A DNA stretch of 64,000 nucleotides from Phaseolus vulgaris (Eukaryota; Streptophyta; Magnoliopsida; Fabales; Fabaceae), in assembly GCF_000499845.2 (NCBI RefSeq), contig NC_023753.2, forward strand, positions 10,183,791-10,247,790, given 5' to 3'. Every line of letters starts with the position of its first letter. The first letter of the stretch is position 1. Made by a program: the position numbers and the translations under genes. Positions 27,620 through 41,050 of this stretch are shown here, piece after piece. The notes under the pieces are model-generated. The model worked only from the letters and a program-made list of their open reading frames with translations, was not told where the DNA came from and did not search any database.

Positions 27620-29640
27620 CTAAACTAATTTCATATTAATTAAAAATAATCAAAGTTATTATAGGAATAATATACAAAGAATTAATTAGATTAACTTATA
27701 TATTTAACTTAATCGTGATCATTTTTTACTTATTTTAGTCAAACAAAGGTAATATAGCTAAAATTATTGTTTTTAGAATATAGATATTAAGATCATTTTA
27801 AAAAATATTATTGTTATTATGAAAAAAAATATATTAGTAATTGTTTCAATTGATCCACATAATTAGTGTAACATTATAAATAAGTTGCCACACAAGACAC
27901 GGCTTCTTTACATTTGCATTTCTACCATGATATTTATTGTTTTACCATAATTGATCTAACCTTGTTAAAATTTACAAAATGTTACAACCTGTCATAAAAA
28001 AAAAACAAAATCTGTTAAAACTTTTTTTTTATATTTAATGAAACATTCAAAAAAATTTATCACATATTCATTCTCTTTTAAAATTGAGTGCTGATATAAC
28101 ACGGTAAGAAATATTAACTTGACAACTCAATAAATTAATGTATTAATTATATTTAATTTATTTTTTAATTTAAAATATTATTATAGTATTATAATGGGTT
28201 GTCAAATATATATGTGGTTTACATTTTTTGGTATAAAAAATATTTTCCTTTAAAATTTACAGAAATTTTATCCTTCAAGAATTTATTAAATTTGTTATAT
28301 ACGCATGGATGTCAGAAATATTACAGTGTCTTAAATGGAGTGGTCACAAAATTATTTAAAAACCAAAAAAATATATTTTATAATTAATATGTTTGAGAGA
28401 ATTGACAGTTTATGCTTGAAGATTGAAGTATTGGAATGATAATCCATTTTCTATCACCAACAACCACACATATCAATTTGAAAAAAACAAATACAAAGAT
28501 AATAAACTTTAACAACAAAAAAGTACAAACATGATAAACTTTGACGAGACAATGAAGTCATACAAAAAATAGAAAAAATATAAAGTTTAAAAAGAAGAAG
28601 AAAAATTAAAGGAGAAAATAAAGAAAGAGATTATAAAACATATAAGGAATTATATTACACACTAGATAATGAAGTTAAATATTTTTAATTTATGATATGA
28701 TATTGAATACTGGGTAATCAAATAAAATAATTATAACTTTATATTAATGACAATCATATTACGATAATGATAATACTATTTTATATTAATTATAAAAAAA
28801 AATATTTCTTAATACATAAGTAATAATGGAATAAGATAACAATTATATAATTGAATTAACCAGAAAACCTAAACAATAAATATTTAATTAAAAATATAAA
28901 AAATATTTATTTAATAAAAAAATAAATTAAAAATTCAAATAAAATATTTAAATTTAAAAAATAATTCAAAATTAATTAAGTCTTAATTTTTTTCCTCCAC
29001 TTTTTGTTTTTTCATTAATATTTAACATAGTTAGATTTAAGAAAGAGTAATAATAGATTACAATGTTTTTTATACAATCACATTATAATTTTCAATATTA
29101 TTATTTTAATTTTTTATATTACTTAATTATAAATTTATTTTTTATTATATATTTATTTTTTAAACTATCACATAAAAATGGTATACATTTATGAAATCAT
29201 CATTCTTCCAAAAAAAATACCAGTTGAAAAATAAATGAAGGACAAAAGTGTAAAAAACTTTTATTCTTTGATATTGATATATAGATTATTTGTAAGACAC
29301 TAATACGAATATATTAATTTAAATTTATTCTAATCCATTAATAGTGTACAAATAATTACACTATTATTATAATTAAAATATGAAATAATAATGATTAAAA
29401 TTATAATAAAATATAGAACCGTTTAGTTTTAGGTTTAATCCCACATCCAAATTCTTTCTACACACTTTTTTTTCTTCTTTACTTCTTTTCTCTTTCTTTT
29501 TTTTTTACTTTTTTTTAATATGTCTCGTCTATTCCAAATTTTGATTATATCCTTTCATCATACTTTGTATATTTTTATTCGATCAAATTTTCAAACAAAT
29601 TGAGTTCATGTTTATTTTAAATACTCTTTGTTCCCTTTTT
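27620..29640. other. AT-rich intergenic DNA upstream of the synaptotagmin
   Basis: Long A/T tracts and short random frames; no gene or clear element recognised. Confidence 0.5.
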
Positions 29641-29687
29641 TTCTCATGGTTTTGTCATCATCTTTATGAGGTTAGTCGATAAAATTG

Positions 29688-30337
29688 TAGAGGTGATAAA
29701 ACGGATGAGTAACATGCCCCATTAGAATGTGAGTTGACGGGCAGATGGCTTTGCTCGCCACTTTTTTAATTTTTATTTCTTTCTTAATTAATTTTTTTGG
29801 ATATATTTATTTGGTTGTAGTTATTGATATCACTTTTTGGACAATAAAAAATGTAAAAAGAGGTTGTAAAACGGGTCAGCAACTCGCCCCGTTAGAATGT
29901 GAGTTGGCAGGTTGACGGGTTCGCTCACCACTTTTTTTTTCTTTTTTATTAATTATTTTGTTTTATATCTATTTATTTGGTTGTAGTAATTGTATCACTT
30001 TTTGGACAATAAAAATACAAGAAGAGTAAATAAATTTGCATCAAACTTTAATATTCTAATCAAATAAAGCTTAATGCCTAACAAAATAAAGTAAATATCA
30101 ACAATACTTTAATGAGTAAAATGATGTATAAAAAATTAATGTAAATTTTTTTATATATAAAATATTGACCACCACCAATTTTAATCTCAAAAGCATGAGT
30201 TTTTTTTATTTAAAAGTGCCAAAAATAAAAAAGAGCAGGCATAAGGGTTAGGCCCGAATCAATAAGGATTAGTGAGTTCAAAAAGTTAACTCGTCCCGCT
30301 TAAATGATGGTGGACTCGACCCGTTTTGTCATCCCTA
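29688..30337. mobile_element. hAT-like non-autonomous element with a duplicated left end
   Basis: The left end TAGAGGTGATAAAACGG and the reverse complement of the right end (TAGGGATGACAAAACGG) are inverted repeats. The flanking octamers TAAAATTG and GAAACATG match at 5 of 8 positions, a possible decayed 8-bp duplication. The left end is present twice in tandem, about 170 bp apart: AAAACGG..CCCC.TTAGAATGTGAGTTG near 29698 and again near 29875. A divergent relative of the interior is at 43000-43420. No coding frame. Confidence 0.6.
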
Positions 30338-32690
30338 GAAACATGTTTCTCTCAACTTAATTAAGCTCATACTAAAATTTGGTAATGTTTGAATAACTCA
30401 CCTAGTTCTTCTAACTTTAGATTGACTTCCAATTTACATAAAATAAAAAATTATATAAAAAATAAGTTATTTATGTTTTTGATATAATCTTAGAATAAAG
30501 TTAGTTAAATTAAATTTTCATTATGATTCGGTAATATATAAATTTAAATGATTTAGATTATATTGAAATGATTGAAGGATAATGTTTAAGAGATGATAAT
30601 TTGGATTGGTTTGAATTATCAGTTTGGACAATTTATAAAAAAAAGTTGTATTATTGGAATATTTTTAAAAAAACACATTTAATTATGTTAATGTATTTTC
30701 TCATATTTCGCTCAAAAGCAAAATCTCATTTTAACAAAAATAATCTTTTAGTTAAACTTTTTGTCCAGCGAAGAAATTTTTACTTAAACAAAAATTACAG
30801 TGAAAATAAACTGTTTTAATCAAATTCTCACTCAACCTAAAAAAATATTTCCGCTCAACCCTATCCATTTTCAGAAAAAGCTAAAATATTTTTTGTTTCT
30901 TTTAGTTAATAAGCAAAAATTAAAGTTCTGATGATATTAACTATTAAATAAATAAAAAAAATGTAAGTGTAATAAATTATTCAAAAATCTAACTTGTTAA
31001 TTTTAATACTAATGAAATACTATAATTTTTCTTTAACGAACCTGTATTAGTGGAAACATACGTACTGTTGTGTGTCCACATTTCTTATATCTATAGCATT
31101 ACAGTCTATTACTACAAGATTATTATTTTTTTATTTTATTATGCGTAACTTTGTTTATGGTATGAAATAGAAAGCGAATAATTAAATATACGATTTTAAG
31201 TGAAAAATAAATAAAAAAATTGCTGTTTAAATTGTATGTGAATTTCTCTACAATTTATAAAAATGTAATTTATGTTAATGATTTGTTTATTACTCAAATT
31301 ATAAGAATAATTAAGTAGATTTACATTTTTTAAGTTGACATGATAATTTATTTTAAAAATATTTTTCTCAATTATTTGTAAAATATATTATTTACATTTT
31401 CTTAAGTTTTAGAAAACTATATAAAAATCAGTTAGTATCATGTATTTAATTTGATACGTACTAATTAATTGAATAATAATTATAATTTTAAAACTGGATA
31501 TATTTTATTTTGTCCAGAGTTTATTAGTGTAGCAAGTGTATATCGATATTTATAATTATTTTAGTTTACAAATTTACTCTTTATTAGTGTAACTTTTTTT
31601 TTTTAACTTTATTTTAGCAATTATTTTTAATTTTATTTTAGCAATTATTTTTATTTTTTATTATACAGTTGGAAAACGCGTTGTGGTCAGTTGCCAGCAT
31701 TTGAAAATTATCCAAATTGGAAGTTTAAAGAAGTTTCTTTGGGGGACCATTTGGCGGTTAGCACAAACCAAGAGAAAAGAAGTTCTCAACTTTAATTTGA
31801 AAAGTTACAAAAATTAGTTAATCTATATCTTCTATATATTTTCTACCAATCAATTTTTTTCATATTTTATCTATATATTCATATTTATTTTTATTATTAT
31901 ATATAGATATTACATTATTTTCTATTTTTCTTAAAATATATTAAAACAGTTATTAAAAGTTGTTTTGAATTTAGAGCAGTTTTTTTAATTTAATTTTTTA
32001 AAATATATATATTTTTTTTCAATTTTCACTCAATTTGAATTTTTGAGATTTTATCATTATTCTATCTTCACTCTTTCTCACTTTATCTCTCTTGAAAATG
32101 ACTCATATTCTCTGTATCTCTCATATTCTCTATGTCTCTCATACACAGGTACACGTAAATCTATATTTAATTTATTTAAATAAATATAAATATATATATA
32201 TAATAATAATAATAGAAAATATGGATGCAAGAGTATTCATATAAAAATAATTAAAAGTAAAATAGACATCTCATATTTTAATTTTTCAAACTTCATTATT
32301 CCTTTCTAACTATTTTATATGAAAATAAAAATGTGTATTTTATATATTAATGATAAAAATAAAAATACTAATATACAACGGATGAGAAACACATATAATT
32401 TCGTTAATTTTAATTAAAATAAAATAAACATATCATATTTTAATATTTTAAATTAGATTATTCTTTACAAACTTTCTTTCATAAGTGATCATCTTCCATC
32501 ACTTCTAGAAAAAAATTAAATGATAGTTTAGATACAATTTTAAATTGTGACTTTTTCGTAAATAATAAAGATGATGAAAAAAAGAAGAAGATGAAAGACT
32601 TTCTTGATGGTAAAACACCTATAATATCATTTTGTTGTTACCTACCTAATTATATAAAATACAAATTACTTTATTAATTTTTTCAATAAA
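30338..32690. other. AT-rich intergenic DNA
   Basis: No gene or definable element seen; many A/T runs. TCTCTCATATTCTCTATGTC-like repeats occur at 32100-32140. Confidence 0.5.
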
Positions 32691-32703
32691 ACAAATTGAT
32701 ATT

Positions 32704-33165
32704 TGTACCGGCATGGCCGAGCGACATGCTGACGTGTCTCGGTCTACCTGACCGAGCTGATCAAGACATCTCCGGACGGTCTAGCCGACCAACACATATA
32801 AGCATTAACGCTCAAACCAAGGTCAGTGAAGCTAAACTACCATTAAGAATTAGGTAATGCAGCTGTAAGCGTGATCCATTCCACTAATCAGACTCAATGA
32901 CATTAAAATAATATAAATAGCACACATTCCAAGGAATAAGGTACGTCATTATTACTGTACACCTACTGCCGAACACCATTTACTGACTTGAGCGTCGAAG
33001 TCCCTTCTGCAGGTACCTCCCCCATTTGGCATTCACCCGAGACCGAGAGCCAAAGGGTAGCACGAAGGCGAGAAGAATCCCAGTGAAGCCCTAGCAACCT
33101 GGCCGAAGGAAGGAGGAAGACAAAACTTCAATAGTTCTCTAGATCCTATCTCCCTAACAGGAACA
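32704..33165. mobile_element. Solo LTR, 462 bp
   Basis: Starts TGTACC and ends GGAACA, giving TG..CA ends and short inverted termini. It is flanked by ATATT (32699-32703) and ATATC (33166-33170), a 5-bp duplication with one mismatch. Base composition is clearly richer in G+C than its surroundings. A TATA box (TATAAATAG) lies near 32920, and TGACTTGAGCGTCGAAG occurs near 32982, a motif shared with the longer LTR at 36973. No internal retroelement region or second LTR is present, which fits loss by recombination between LTRs. Confidence 0.7.
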
Positions 33166-33912
33166 ATATCAAATAATATTATAATTAATTTAAATTTAAG
33201 ATAATATTATAATAGTATTAAAAACACACAAAAAAAAATTTATATATACTACGGAAAGAGAGGCACATTTGTACCTGTGTATCTGTATTTTTCTCTTTTG
33301 TTCAACTTCAAAATAAAAAATAAAAAATGAGAATGAGAGTATGTATGGAAATAAAAGAGAAAAGAGTAATTGGAATACTTTATTTAAAATATTGAATGTT
33401 ATAACTCATCATTTTAAGGGAAGAAGCTATTAAATTGATAAGAAAAGTTATTAAATGGATATCTGTTATTTTTTTTAAGGCTAAAATTAGAAAAAATATT
33501 TTTTTAAATATATTAAACTAATTATTATTTCTTTAGAGATAAAGTTGAGAAAAATTATGTACACAAAAAAACATGAAAAAAATCCTTATTATATATTGTT
33601 ATAGATAAAAAGTATCTACAATAAATAAATTATATTTGAATATTTTGTAATTATAATATTATAAAGTTAATAAAAATATGTTTTATCTACTAGCATAGAA
33701 TCCGAGACCGACAACCCCCACACCCTCCAAGATGACCGAACATATAGCGGAATTAAATTAAATTATACTAATGATAGAATTAGTTCTAATATTTGTCCTA
33801 AGATTCTATAAATAAGTGGACTTGCATCCATATAAAGATTCGTATTTAATATAACCTTTGTTATTTGATAAACTTGTCTTAAAAAGGGTTACAAAATCAG
33901 ATTTATGTTTAC

Positions 33913-34110
33913 TATTTTTTTTAGAATGCATTTGGTGATAAGTTGATTAATTTTAGATTTATTTACAGAGAATTATTTTATTGGTATAATAAACTTTTTT
34001 ATAGTAAAAGAAAAAATAAAGATGTAATGACAAATGATGACAGATAATTGTTGTTACTTGAGGTTAACATAACTGATATGTTAAGTAGCATAAATATGTT
34101 AAACATAAAA
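33913..34110 (+). pseudogene. Fragment of a LINE RNase H domain and 3' tail
   Basis: A short reading resembling GDKLINFRFIYRELFYWYN is collinear with ADKLANLGFIHRESFH in the better copy at 52285. It is followed by the same ATGACA..TTGTTGTTACTT tail. Too short and divergent to be more than a remnant. Confidence 0.5.
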
Positions 34111-36385
34111 GCTTTATAAAAAAAAAATTGAATATTAACTTCAACGTACCTCTCCCACTCAGTCGAAGGACAAAAAATAATACCTCGGCTGAGAAATATT
34201 CACACTAAGAAAATCACTGTAAGAACATTTTATAATTATTTTTTTAATAATAAATTGTTATTTTAATAATTATTATAATACTTAAAGATTTAATTATATT
34301 TTATTTTTTATTATTATAAAAAATAGATACACAAGTGTAAAGATACTGATATTTTCATTAATAATATATAATAAAATTTATCATGTTAATACTATTTTTT
34401 TCTCATAAATATCTTTTTATATAACTTTTTATTTTTCACGTGTAACATAATCACTAATTTTATGCTTCATTCAATTTTTCTAATAGTTCAATATTAAAAA
34501 ATATAGAAAATAAATTAAAAAAATATAGAAAATTTATTATTTTTACAATTTTGTAATTACACTTAATCAGATTATTTTTATTTTTTTTTAAATGTCAACA
34601 TAATAATATTTTTTTTGGTAATTTTTGTATGACTTTAATACTCGTTGACTAACCTACATTTACATTTAGTACATTATAAAGTGTAGAATGAATCTGCAAC
34701 TCGCCAATATGTAAAGTAACATCGCAATTAATTTTTCTGATTTAGTGGTTTTGCCCTAATTATAGGTGACACATGGTTAGTGGATGATGAAACTTCTAAT
34801 ACCATATGACTTTAATTTTAGACATAAAGTAACACATAGCATTTATTTTTATGCATAATAATAACAAGTTGTTTTATACTAAATCTGTTACATAGATCAT
34901 GGATAAATGTGCAATATTAAAATAAAGTATTGTTTTTTTTTAAAAATTGTCAGAGGTAACTATACTATTGAATTATGTAGCAAACTTATTGACAAAATAG
35001 TGATGGTTTATCGCTGAAAGAAGATGATGGTTGATCAAGATTATAATCCATGTGGTCATTTTAAATGACTAAAAGTACATATGAATTTGATTAAAATGCA
35101 CGAGTTTTGGCAATTAGAGCTTTATGAGATACGAACAATAAAAAAGTAGTAAAATTATGAAATATTAGAGTTTGATTTTGAAATTATATACTACTAAGTG
35201 ACCACAACATTTTAAAAGCAAATATTTGAATATATGATGGGTTGTCAATTCTCGTAAGAAAATATTGTTGAGCATGAGACATATTATCGTTAGGGTCAAT
35301 TACGATCATAGAAGTATTTTTTATTCTAAAATTTATGACTCTGTCACTACTTTATGCTCAAAAGGTGCTTCAAAGGGTTAAAGAGTAAAGTTTTATTTAA
35401 ATTTTCCTTGACTTCGACTCATAAGTGTTATGGGACTATTGGACATTACCAAAACAAGTCCCCCAATTGATGGTTATAGGAGTGAGGATTTTTCTTTGGA
35501 ACCAATTTTCCATTCCCAGAGATGGTGCCATTTTTTTGACATCAAATCAGATAAAATCGTTAAGGTATTCGTATCCGACGTATTGTCCGCTTTGCAATTT
35601 GGAGTTCCATCACAATTTTTGTCCTTCAGAGGCATCTCTGAGGGTTAAAGGAGGGAAGTGTATTTAAATTGTCTTTGACATTAATTCCTAAACGATGTAA
35701 GACTATTGGACATCCCTATAGATGATGCTAATGTTTGTACCTCAAGTCACTTAAGATCAATCACCGCATCCGACTATTTGGACATCCCCACAGATAACAT
35801 TTCTTAAGGACAAAATCGTGACAAAATTATGAGTTCCAAAACAAACAATATCTCAAATACAATAATTTATCATAACGATATTATCTCAATAAAGTTAAAT
35901 ATATTGAATTTTTACTTTTTTTTACTGCTGTTTATATATATATATTAATAATTATTTTACTATTGGTTTTATATATATTGAAATAGTCTCATTAGAAATT
36001 TTAAGATAGTAATTTTAATATTATAAGCTTAAGATCCATTTCTTTTTAAACTCCTTTTTTATTATCTTTTTAAAAGTAAAAGAAATTTGCATGCATATCC
36101 TTCCTTCTTTCTCTTTCTTTCTCTAGCTATATTCCTCTTTACCTAATTTTGATATTATTTTTCTAGATCGTATCTCATATGCATTAATAGAGTAAGAAAT
36201 ATATTTATCTTATTTTATAATTTCAAACACGGTAAATTTGTTTTATTTTGTAAATTTCTTAATTATCAAAATCTTTTCAAACTTGTATAGTTGATAATCT
36301 TGGGTTTTCTCAATTAATCTTTTAGATCCTTTGCAATTTGTGTTTTATTTGTTTTGAAGTTGAAAATTTATAAGTATTTACATTT
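34111..36385. other. Intergenic DNA with an internally repeated block at 35371-35800
   Basis: Between 35371 and 35715 two copies, about 270 bp apart, share AGGGTTAAAG, TTTAAATT.TC.TTGAC and GACTATTGGACAT. A third partial copy (GACTATTTGGACATCCCC) follows near 35776. Two short open frames (about 35425-35667) lie across it but carry no domain. It is an unnamed repeat remnant. Confidence 0.45.
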
Positions 36386-36972
36386 CACTACAAGAAAATT
36401 ATTAAATAAAAATTAATTTTAAAGACCAGAACTAAAGTAGTTTTTATTATTAATAAAAACTTATAAAGTAGTTTCTAAATTGGTATCTAACTATTAACTA
36501 CTAAGATTTTAATTACTAACTACTTATGTTCAAAATTAGTCTTTATTAGTCGTTTATAGACTAATTTAGAATCTAAAATATTAGTAGCTAAAACTTTAGT
36601 AGATAATTTAGTACCAATTAGAAACTCTAACACCCCATAATTTACATATAACTATTACAATAAAAGTTCTACCAATTTCTATACAAACTTGAAGTTTTTC
36701 AAAACATTCCTAATACGTGATTAGGATTTATAGAAATACAAATATTTACATATCCACAGCTCAAACTAAAACTCTGAAACCTCTAAGGCTCTCCTGCACC
36801 TGTATGGTCATCTGCTCGTGTACATAGTACAATCATCGCAGTTCAAACACAACAAGAAAAACAAGGGTAAGCTAGTGAAAATAGAATTTTATAATATACA
36901 CACTTAAATCCAAAGAGAAAACCAAATTACATGATCAATTTCTCAAATTATTCAATTTTCTTCAAATCTCAA

Positions 36973-38271
36973 TGTACCGACCAGGTCATCGGGTGCGATG
37001 ACGTGTCTTGCGCGTGCCCGGGTGGGGCGTGCTCAGTGGAACACGTAGGCTAGAAAAGATGAATGGTTCAGAAGTGAGCATAGTCGCCGGTTACACTGAA
37101 TTGGCGTTCTCCGATCTCTAGTGTGCGTGACCGGCGGTCGCCAGAGTTACGACGCAATCGCCGTATGAGAGTGCTAGGAGATCAAGTGGTGAGAGATCGC
37201 CGAAGAATGCTAGGAGCTCGGGTGGTTTGCACGTCGCCACGAGGAGCACATCGTCGGATCTCCCAGTAAACTCAGTTAAAACTGTTAGAAGCTCAGAAGG
37301 GTAATCTTAAGCGTGTAAGTTCAGTAAGATGACTGTTGCGCCAGCATGGGGCGTGAAGGCTGAGTGGGTTGAGGGGAACAGATTGCTCATCAGCGACAGG
37401 ATTCCCAGAGGGGACATTCGTTGGTGGCAAGGTTTCCTCAGCTAGAGCATGCATGGCGTAGCAGTAAGGAAGGTGGCACTTGCGACGAGCGATATCATAG
37501 AGATGATGCACTTTGTTGCATCCGATACTCGCCTTGTCGGGAGATGTTTCACAGCACATTGTGCGCTAGCTTGCTCCTTGAGTGGAGGACTTAGCTGTGT
37601 GGCTGGTTACTACATAAGAATGACGTTCAAGTTGCCCCAATCCAGATGACGACACGTGTAGGGTTGGATGTTACCATTACTCCAACCTAGACGATGACAC
37701 GTGTAGGGTTGGGAGCAATGGAGAAATGACGCTCAAGTTGCCCCAATCCAGATGACGACACGTGTAGGGTTGGATGTTACCATTACTCCAACCTAGACGA
37801 TGACACGTGTAGGGTTGGGAGCAATGGAGAAATGACGCTCAAGTTGCCTTGGCTCAGATGACGACACGTGTAGGGCTGGGCGCTACCTGCTATCCCAGTC
37901 CAGATGGTGACACATGCAGGGCTGGATGCGAGCCACGCGTCCAAAAGCATAACGGCCTAGAGAGAGAGGAAACCTAGCTATAAAGGTAACCTTAACAGAA
38001 TTTGCAGAGGTACGTTTTTCATTACGGCTGATACTGCTAGGGTTGTGTGCCTACAGTACGGTCCTACAAAGCATATTCTCTCTTAGTTTTTGGGTGTTCT
38101 TGTCACTGACTTGAGCGTCGGAGCGCCACCGGCTGCAGAGGCGCCACTGTGTGTTTTTCAGGTTCTTAGAGAGGCTATCTGTGGAGTGGACTTGGAGGGA
38201 ACGTGGTGTCAAGCTGGTGAGGAAGATCGTGACGAGGCAACGCTCTTGCGCTAAGTCAACCGGCAGGATCA
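36973..38271. mobile_element. Solo LTR, 1,299 bp, perfect TSD CTCAA
   Basis: Starts TGTACCGACC and ends CAGGATCA. It is bordered by CTCAA at 36968-36972 and at 38272-38276, a perfect 5-bp duplication. It is G+C-rich in an A+T-rich setting. A TATAAAG box lies near 37980, followed downstream by TGACTTGAGCGTCGGAG (near 38107), shared with the solo LTR at 32704. A 106-bp tandem repeat with G-boxes lies upstream of that TATA box. It is the innermost of three nested insertions. Confidence 0.8.
37621..37925. repeat. 106-bp tandem repeat with five G-boxes
   Basis: Units start at 37621, 37727 and (partial, diverged) 37833. Each full unit contains two GACACGTGTAGGG motifs. CACGTG occurs at 37653, 37698, 37759, 37804 and 37865. 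A weaker sixth site reads GACACATGCAGGG near 37909. CACGTG within ACACGTGT is a G-box/ABRE-type core bound by plant bZIP and bHLH factors. Its place upstream of the LTR's TATA-like box suggests an enhancer block; activity is inferred, not shown. Confidence 0.85.
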
Positions 38272-39509
38272 CTCAACAATAAACAATCACATGGATCTCA
38301 CATGGATCTACACATCCAGAATATTCAACAAACAACGTCTTCTGGAAGACCCATATTAAGTAAGTCCTACCAGAGACTAACACCTGATCCAAAGATTACC
38401 AGCGAATCCAACAGAAAGGATCAGGGTAAGTTCAATACAACCCAAGCCGTGCATCTCATATGTCACGGTGTGCATGAACTCCCCCATCAGCTTCTCACCA
38501 CATGATATCTTAGTCTATGTGACTTAGATCATCAGTGAAGCTCGGAGATCTCTGTTACCACATAGGCATCAATACTTAATACACAACAAACATCAGTCCA
38601 TACATTATCCCGACATCAATACTTAATACACAACGAACATTAGTCCATACATGATCCCAAATGTATGAATTCAATTCCACATCATTTCATCATACAATAT
38701 CATTCCAAACACTATCCACAACATTCAAAAGCGTAATTAACATAAGAAAACAATACCTTAAATATTAAACCATCAAAATCTAATATTTTTACAAATTTAA
38801 ATAATATATAAACAAACAACATCCCTGCAAGAGAAATTGAATATTGGGACCACGTCCCTTCCGCATTCAGATCTTCTATCCTAGGGTGCTATTAAAAATT
38901 AAGTTTAGCTTCCCTTACCTCAATTGCTTGTTTTCCTATCAACTTTTAGAATTTTATTCCCCACAGTCTGAATAAACTTCAAGATTTACGGGCCTAATGC
39001 AAATTATCCAAACAGAACAAAAATTCAGTATATAGCAGAATAAGTTGAGAGGGTTAAACTTCTCAACTAACTCCACCAATATTGATAACTAAATCCTAAG
39101 GAAAAACAGAGAACAAAAGATATTTAGAGTAAATGAACTTACTCTGTTTAAAAATATGATCGGGTAGAAATGTTCTTTAACTCGCCAGCTACAACATGGT
39201 ATGATCAGATTCTAAAATAGATGAGGTATGAAGTGAGAAATTAAAAGAGAAGGGAGAGGAGAGAAGTTGGTAGAGAGAGAAAGTGATTTGGAAGAAAGTG
39301 ATCGTGTGGGGTGGGGGGAAAACGCGGTTTCTGCTTTTAAAAAAGGTGTTGTTACAAAAACCATTTATAATATTTTATTAATAATGAAACCACATTAGAT
39401 ACTAATAATTTTTTAGTCTCTAAATTAGTATCTAATTTAGTCAATATAGTGACTAATTATTTTTTGTCTCTAAATTTAGTTACTATTTAATGATTTTCTT
39501 GTAATGTTT

Positions 39510-40480
39510 CTTGAACTTCGACTTTTTTTTTTTTATCTTTCTCTTAAGATTTTTAGTTAATTATAAGTATGAGAAACTAATTTATTTCTTTATTGTAATT
39601 TTAATGAAGTTTTGATTTAATATAGGTTTTAGTATTCAATGAATTAGTGGTGAATTGAAATATATAATGATAGATTGGATCTCAATTGCCTGTTATTTTG
39701 TTAGGAATCGAAGTATGAGTTTGAGTTTCACACTGAAAAAAAAATGAGAAAGTTGAGTAACATGTAAGAAAGAAGATTTACAAACCCATATTCTTTAGAT
39801 TTTGGGTTAGAGGTGGCTTCAGGTCTCTTTCATGGGTTGACTCATGATTCATTAGATTCAAATCTCTTTAGTGGTGTTTTTCCTCACAAGAACTTATTAA
39901 CTTGCCAGGTTAACGTGGATCAAACAAGATTTGAGTATCTCCTACATATTTTGGCTAGTAGTAGGTGTTTAATCCAACACATTTTACCTTGGATTTTGAA
40001 TTGTGAAATCATGTTGAATTGATATATAATTGAATGGAAAAGTTTATGACAAAAATGTTTTTTTTTTTTTTGAATGAAAGTCACTAGTTTGAAGCTACTA
40101 ATACCATTTTAATGTAGAAATACTACAAGGATATTATGATTTGAAAAACAACTATACTATATTGCTGAGTGATGTGGAATTGGTTGAGATTATGTTTGAT
40201 TTATTGTACAAGTTTAGATTATTGGTTTTGATTATTGAGATGTTTATGTTTTTACGGTATTTTCACTGAAGTTATTTTTTCCTCAAGCGAAATTGTTTTA
40301 TCCAAATAAAAATTGCCCTGCTTAAAAAAATGTGGTAACAACTGGAACACTTTTTTTCTTATTTTTGTTTAAGTGACACTATTTTTTTGAAAGTTTATGA
40401 TGTTGTTTTGTTTAAGTTTCTAATATATATGATTAGATAAATATTATGTATGAATGTAAATAATGAATTATATCTTAGTT

Positions 40481-40516
<36 letters not shown>

Positions 40517-40994
40517 CTTCAAAATTTACCTTACAAAATAAATTTTATAAAATTAAATTAAATTAAAAATCTACTTTCTTAAAATGATATCATAATTTAT
40601 GAAAAATTTATTTTAATGATATTAATGAGAAATATTTGGATTAACTAAATATAAAGAAAATAATATATAATTTTTAAATCAGATATATAACGATAATAAG
40701 CAGAAACGTATCTAGTTGATTTCCATTCTAATTTATGTTAATATCACATTACAATTACAATTCATGTTAATATCACATTTGATTTATTTATAGTTAAATA
40801 TTGGAGCGAATATGAAGTTAAATACGAATATACTTATTACGTGACAAAAATAAAAATGAAAGAGAAGTTTCAAACCCACCACTTAAAAATAAACACAACT
40901 TTAAAATGAGCACAAATTGGATAGCTATTTCATTTCCTTAAGATCACACGAAACAAATCGTGGCTGGAAAACACGTGTTTATGTGTGCTTGACC

Positions 40995-41050
<56 letters not shown>

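Larger units (their letters stand above)
36626..39356. mobile_element. LTR-like element (TGTAACACCC family) inside the MITE
   Basis: The left terminus is TCTAACACCCC (ancestral TGTAACACCCC is likely). The right terminus is GGTGTTGTTACA, its inverted partner. The flanks GAAAC (36621-36625) and AAAAC (39357-39361) fit a 5-bp target duplication with one change. Without the nested LTR the element is about 1.4 kb. It has no coding frame and contains a 47-bp tandem pair (38567-38660). A relative lies in reverse orientation at 55000-55828. It may be a solo LTR or a non-autonomous retroelement. Confidence 0.65.
36386..39506. mobile_element. CACTA-type MITE split by a later insertion, TSD TTT
   Basis: The left part, 36386-36625, starts CACTACAAGAAAATTATTAA. 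The right part, 39362-39506, ends TTTAATGATTTTCTTGTAATG. TTT flanks both ends (36383-36385 and 39507-39509). Joined, the native MITE is about 385 bp and collinear with the copy at 14931. A 2.7-kb LTR-like element interrupts it. Confidence 0.8.

Noticed and set aside
32692..33174. CAAAT direct repeat as the target duplication of the solo LTR
   Set aside because: It gives an element without TG..CA ends; the ATATT/ATATC pair gives proper LTR termini and is preferred.
35425..35667. 80- and 72-codon overlapping frames
   Set aside because: They lie in an internally repeated non-coding block and have no recognisable motif.
36626..39356. Helitron, because the left end starts with TC
   Set aside because: The right end lacks CTRR and its hairpin, and the flanks look like a 5-bp duplication with TGTAACA inverted ends, which fits an LTR-like element better.
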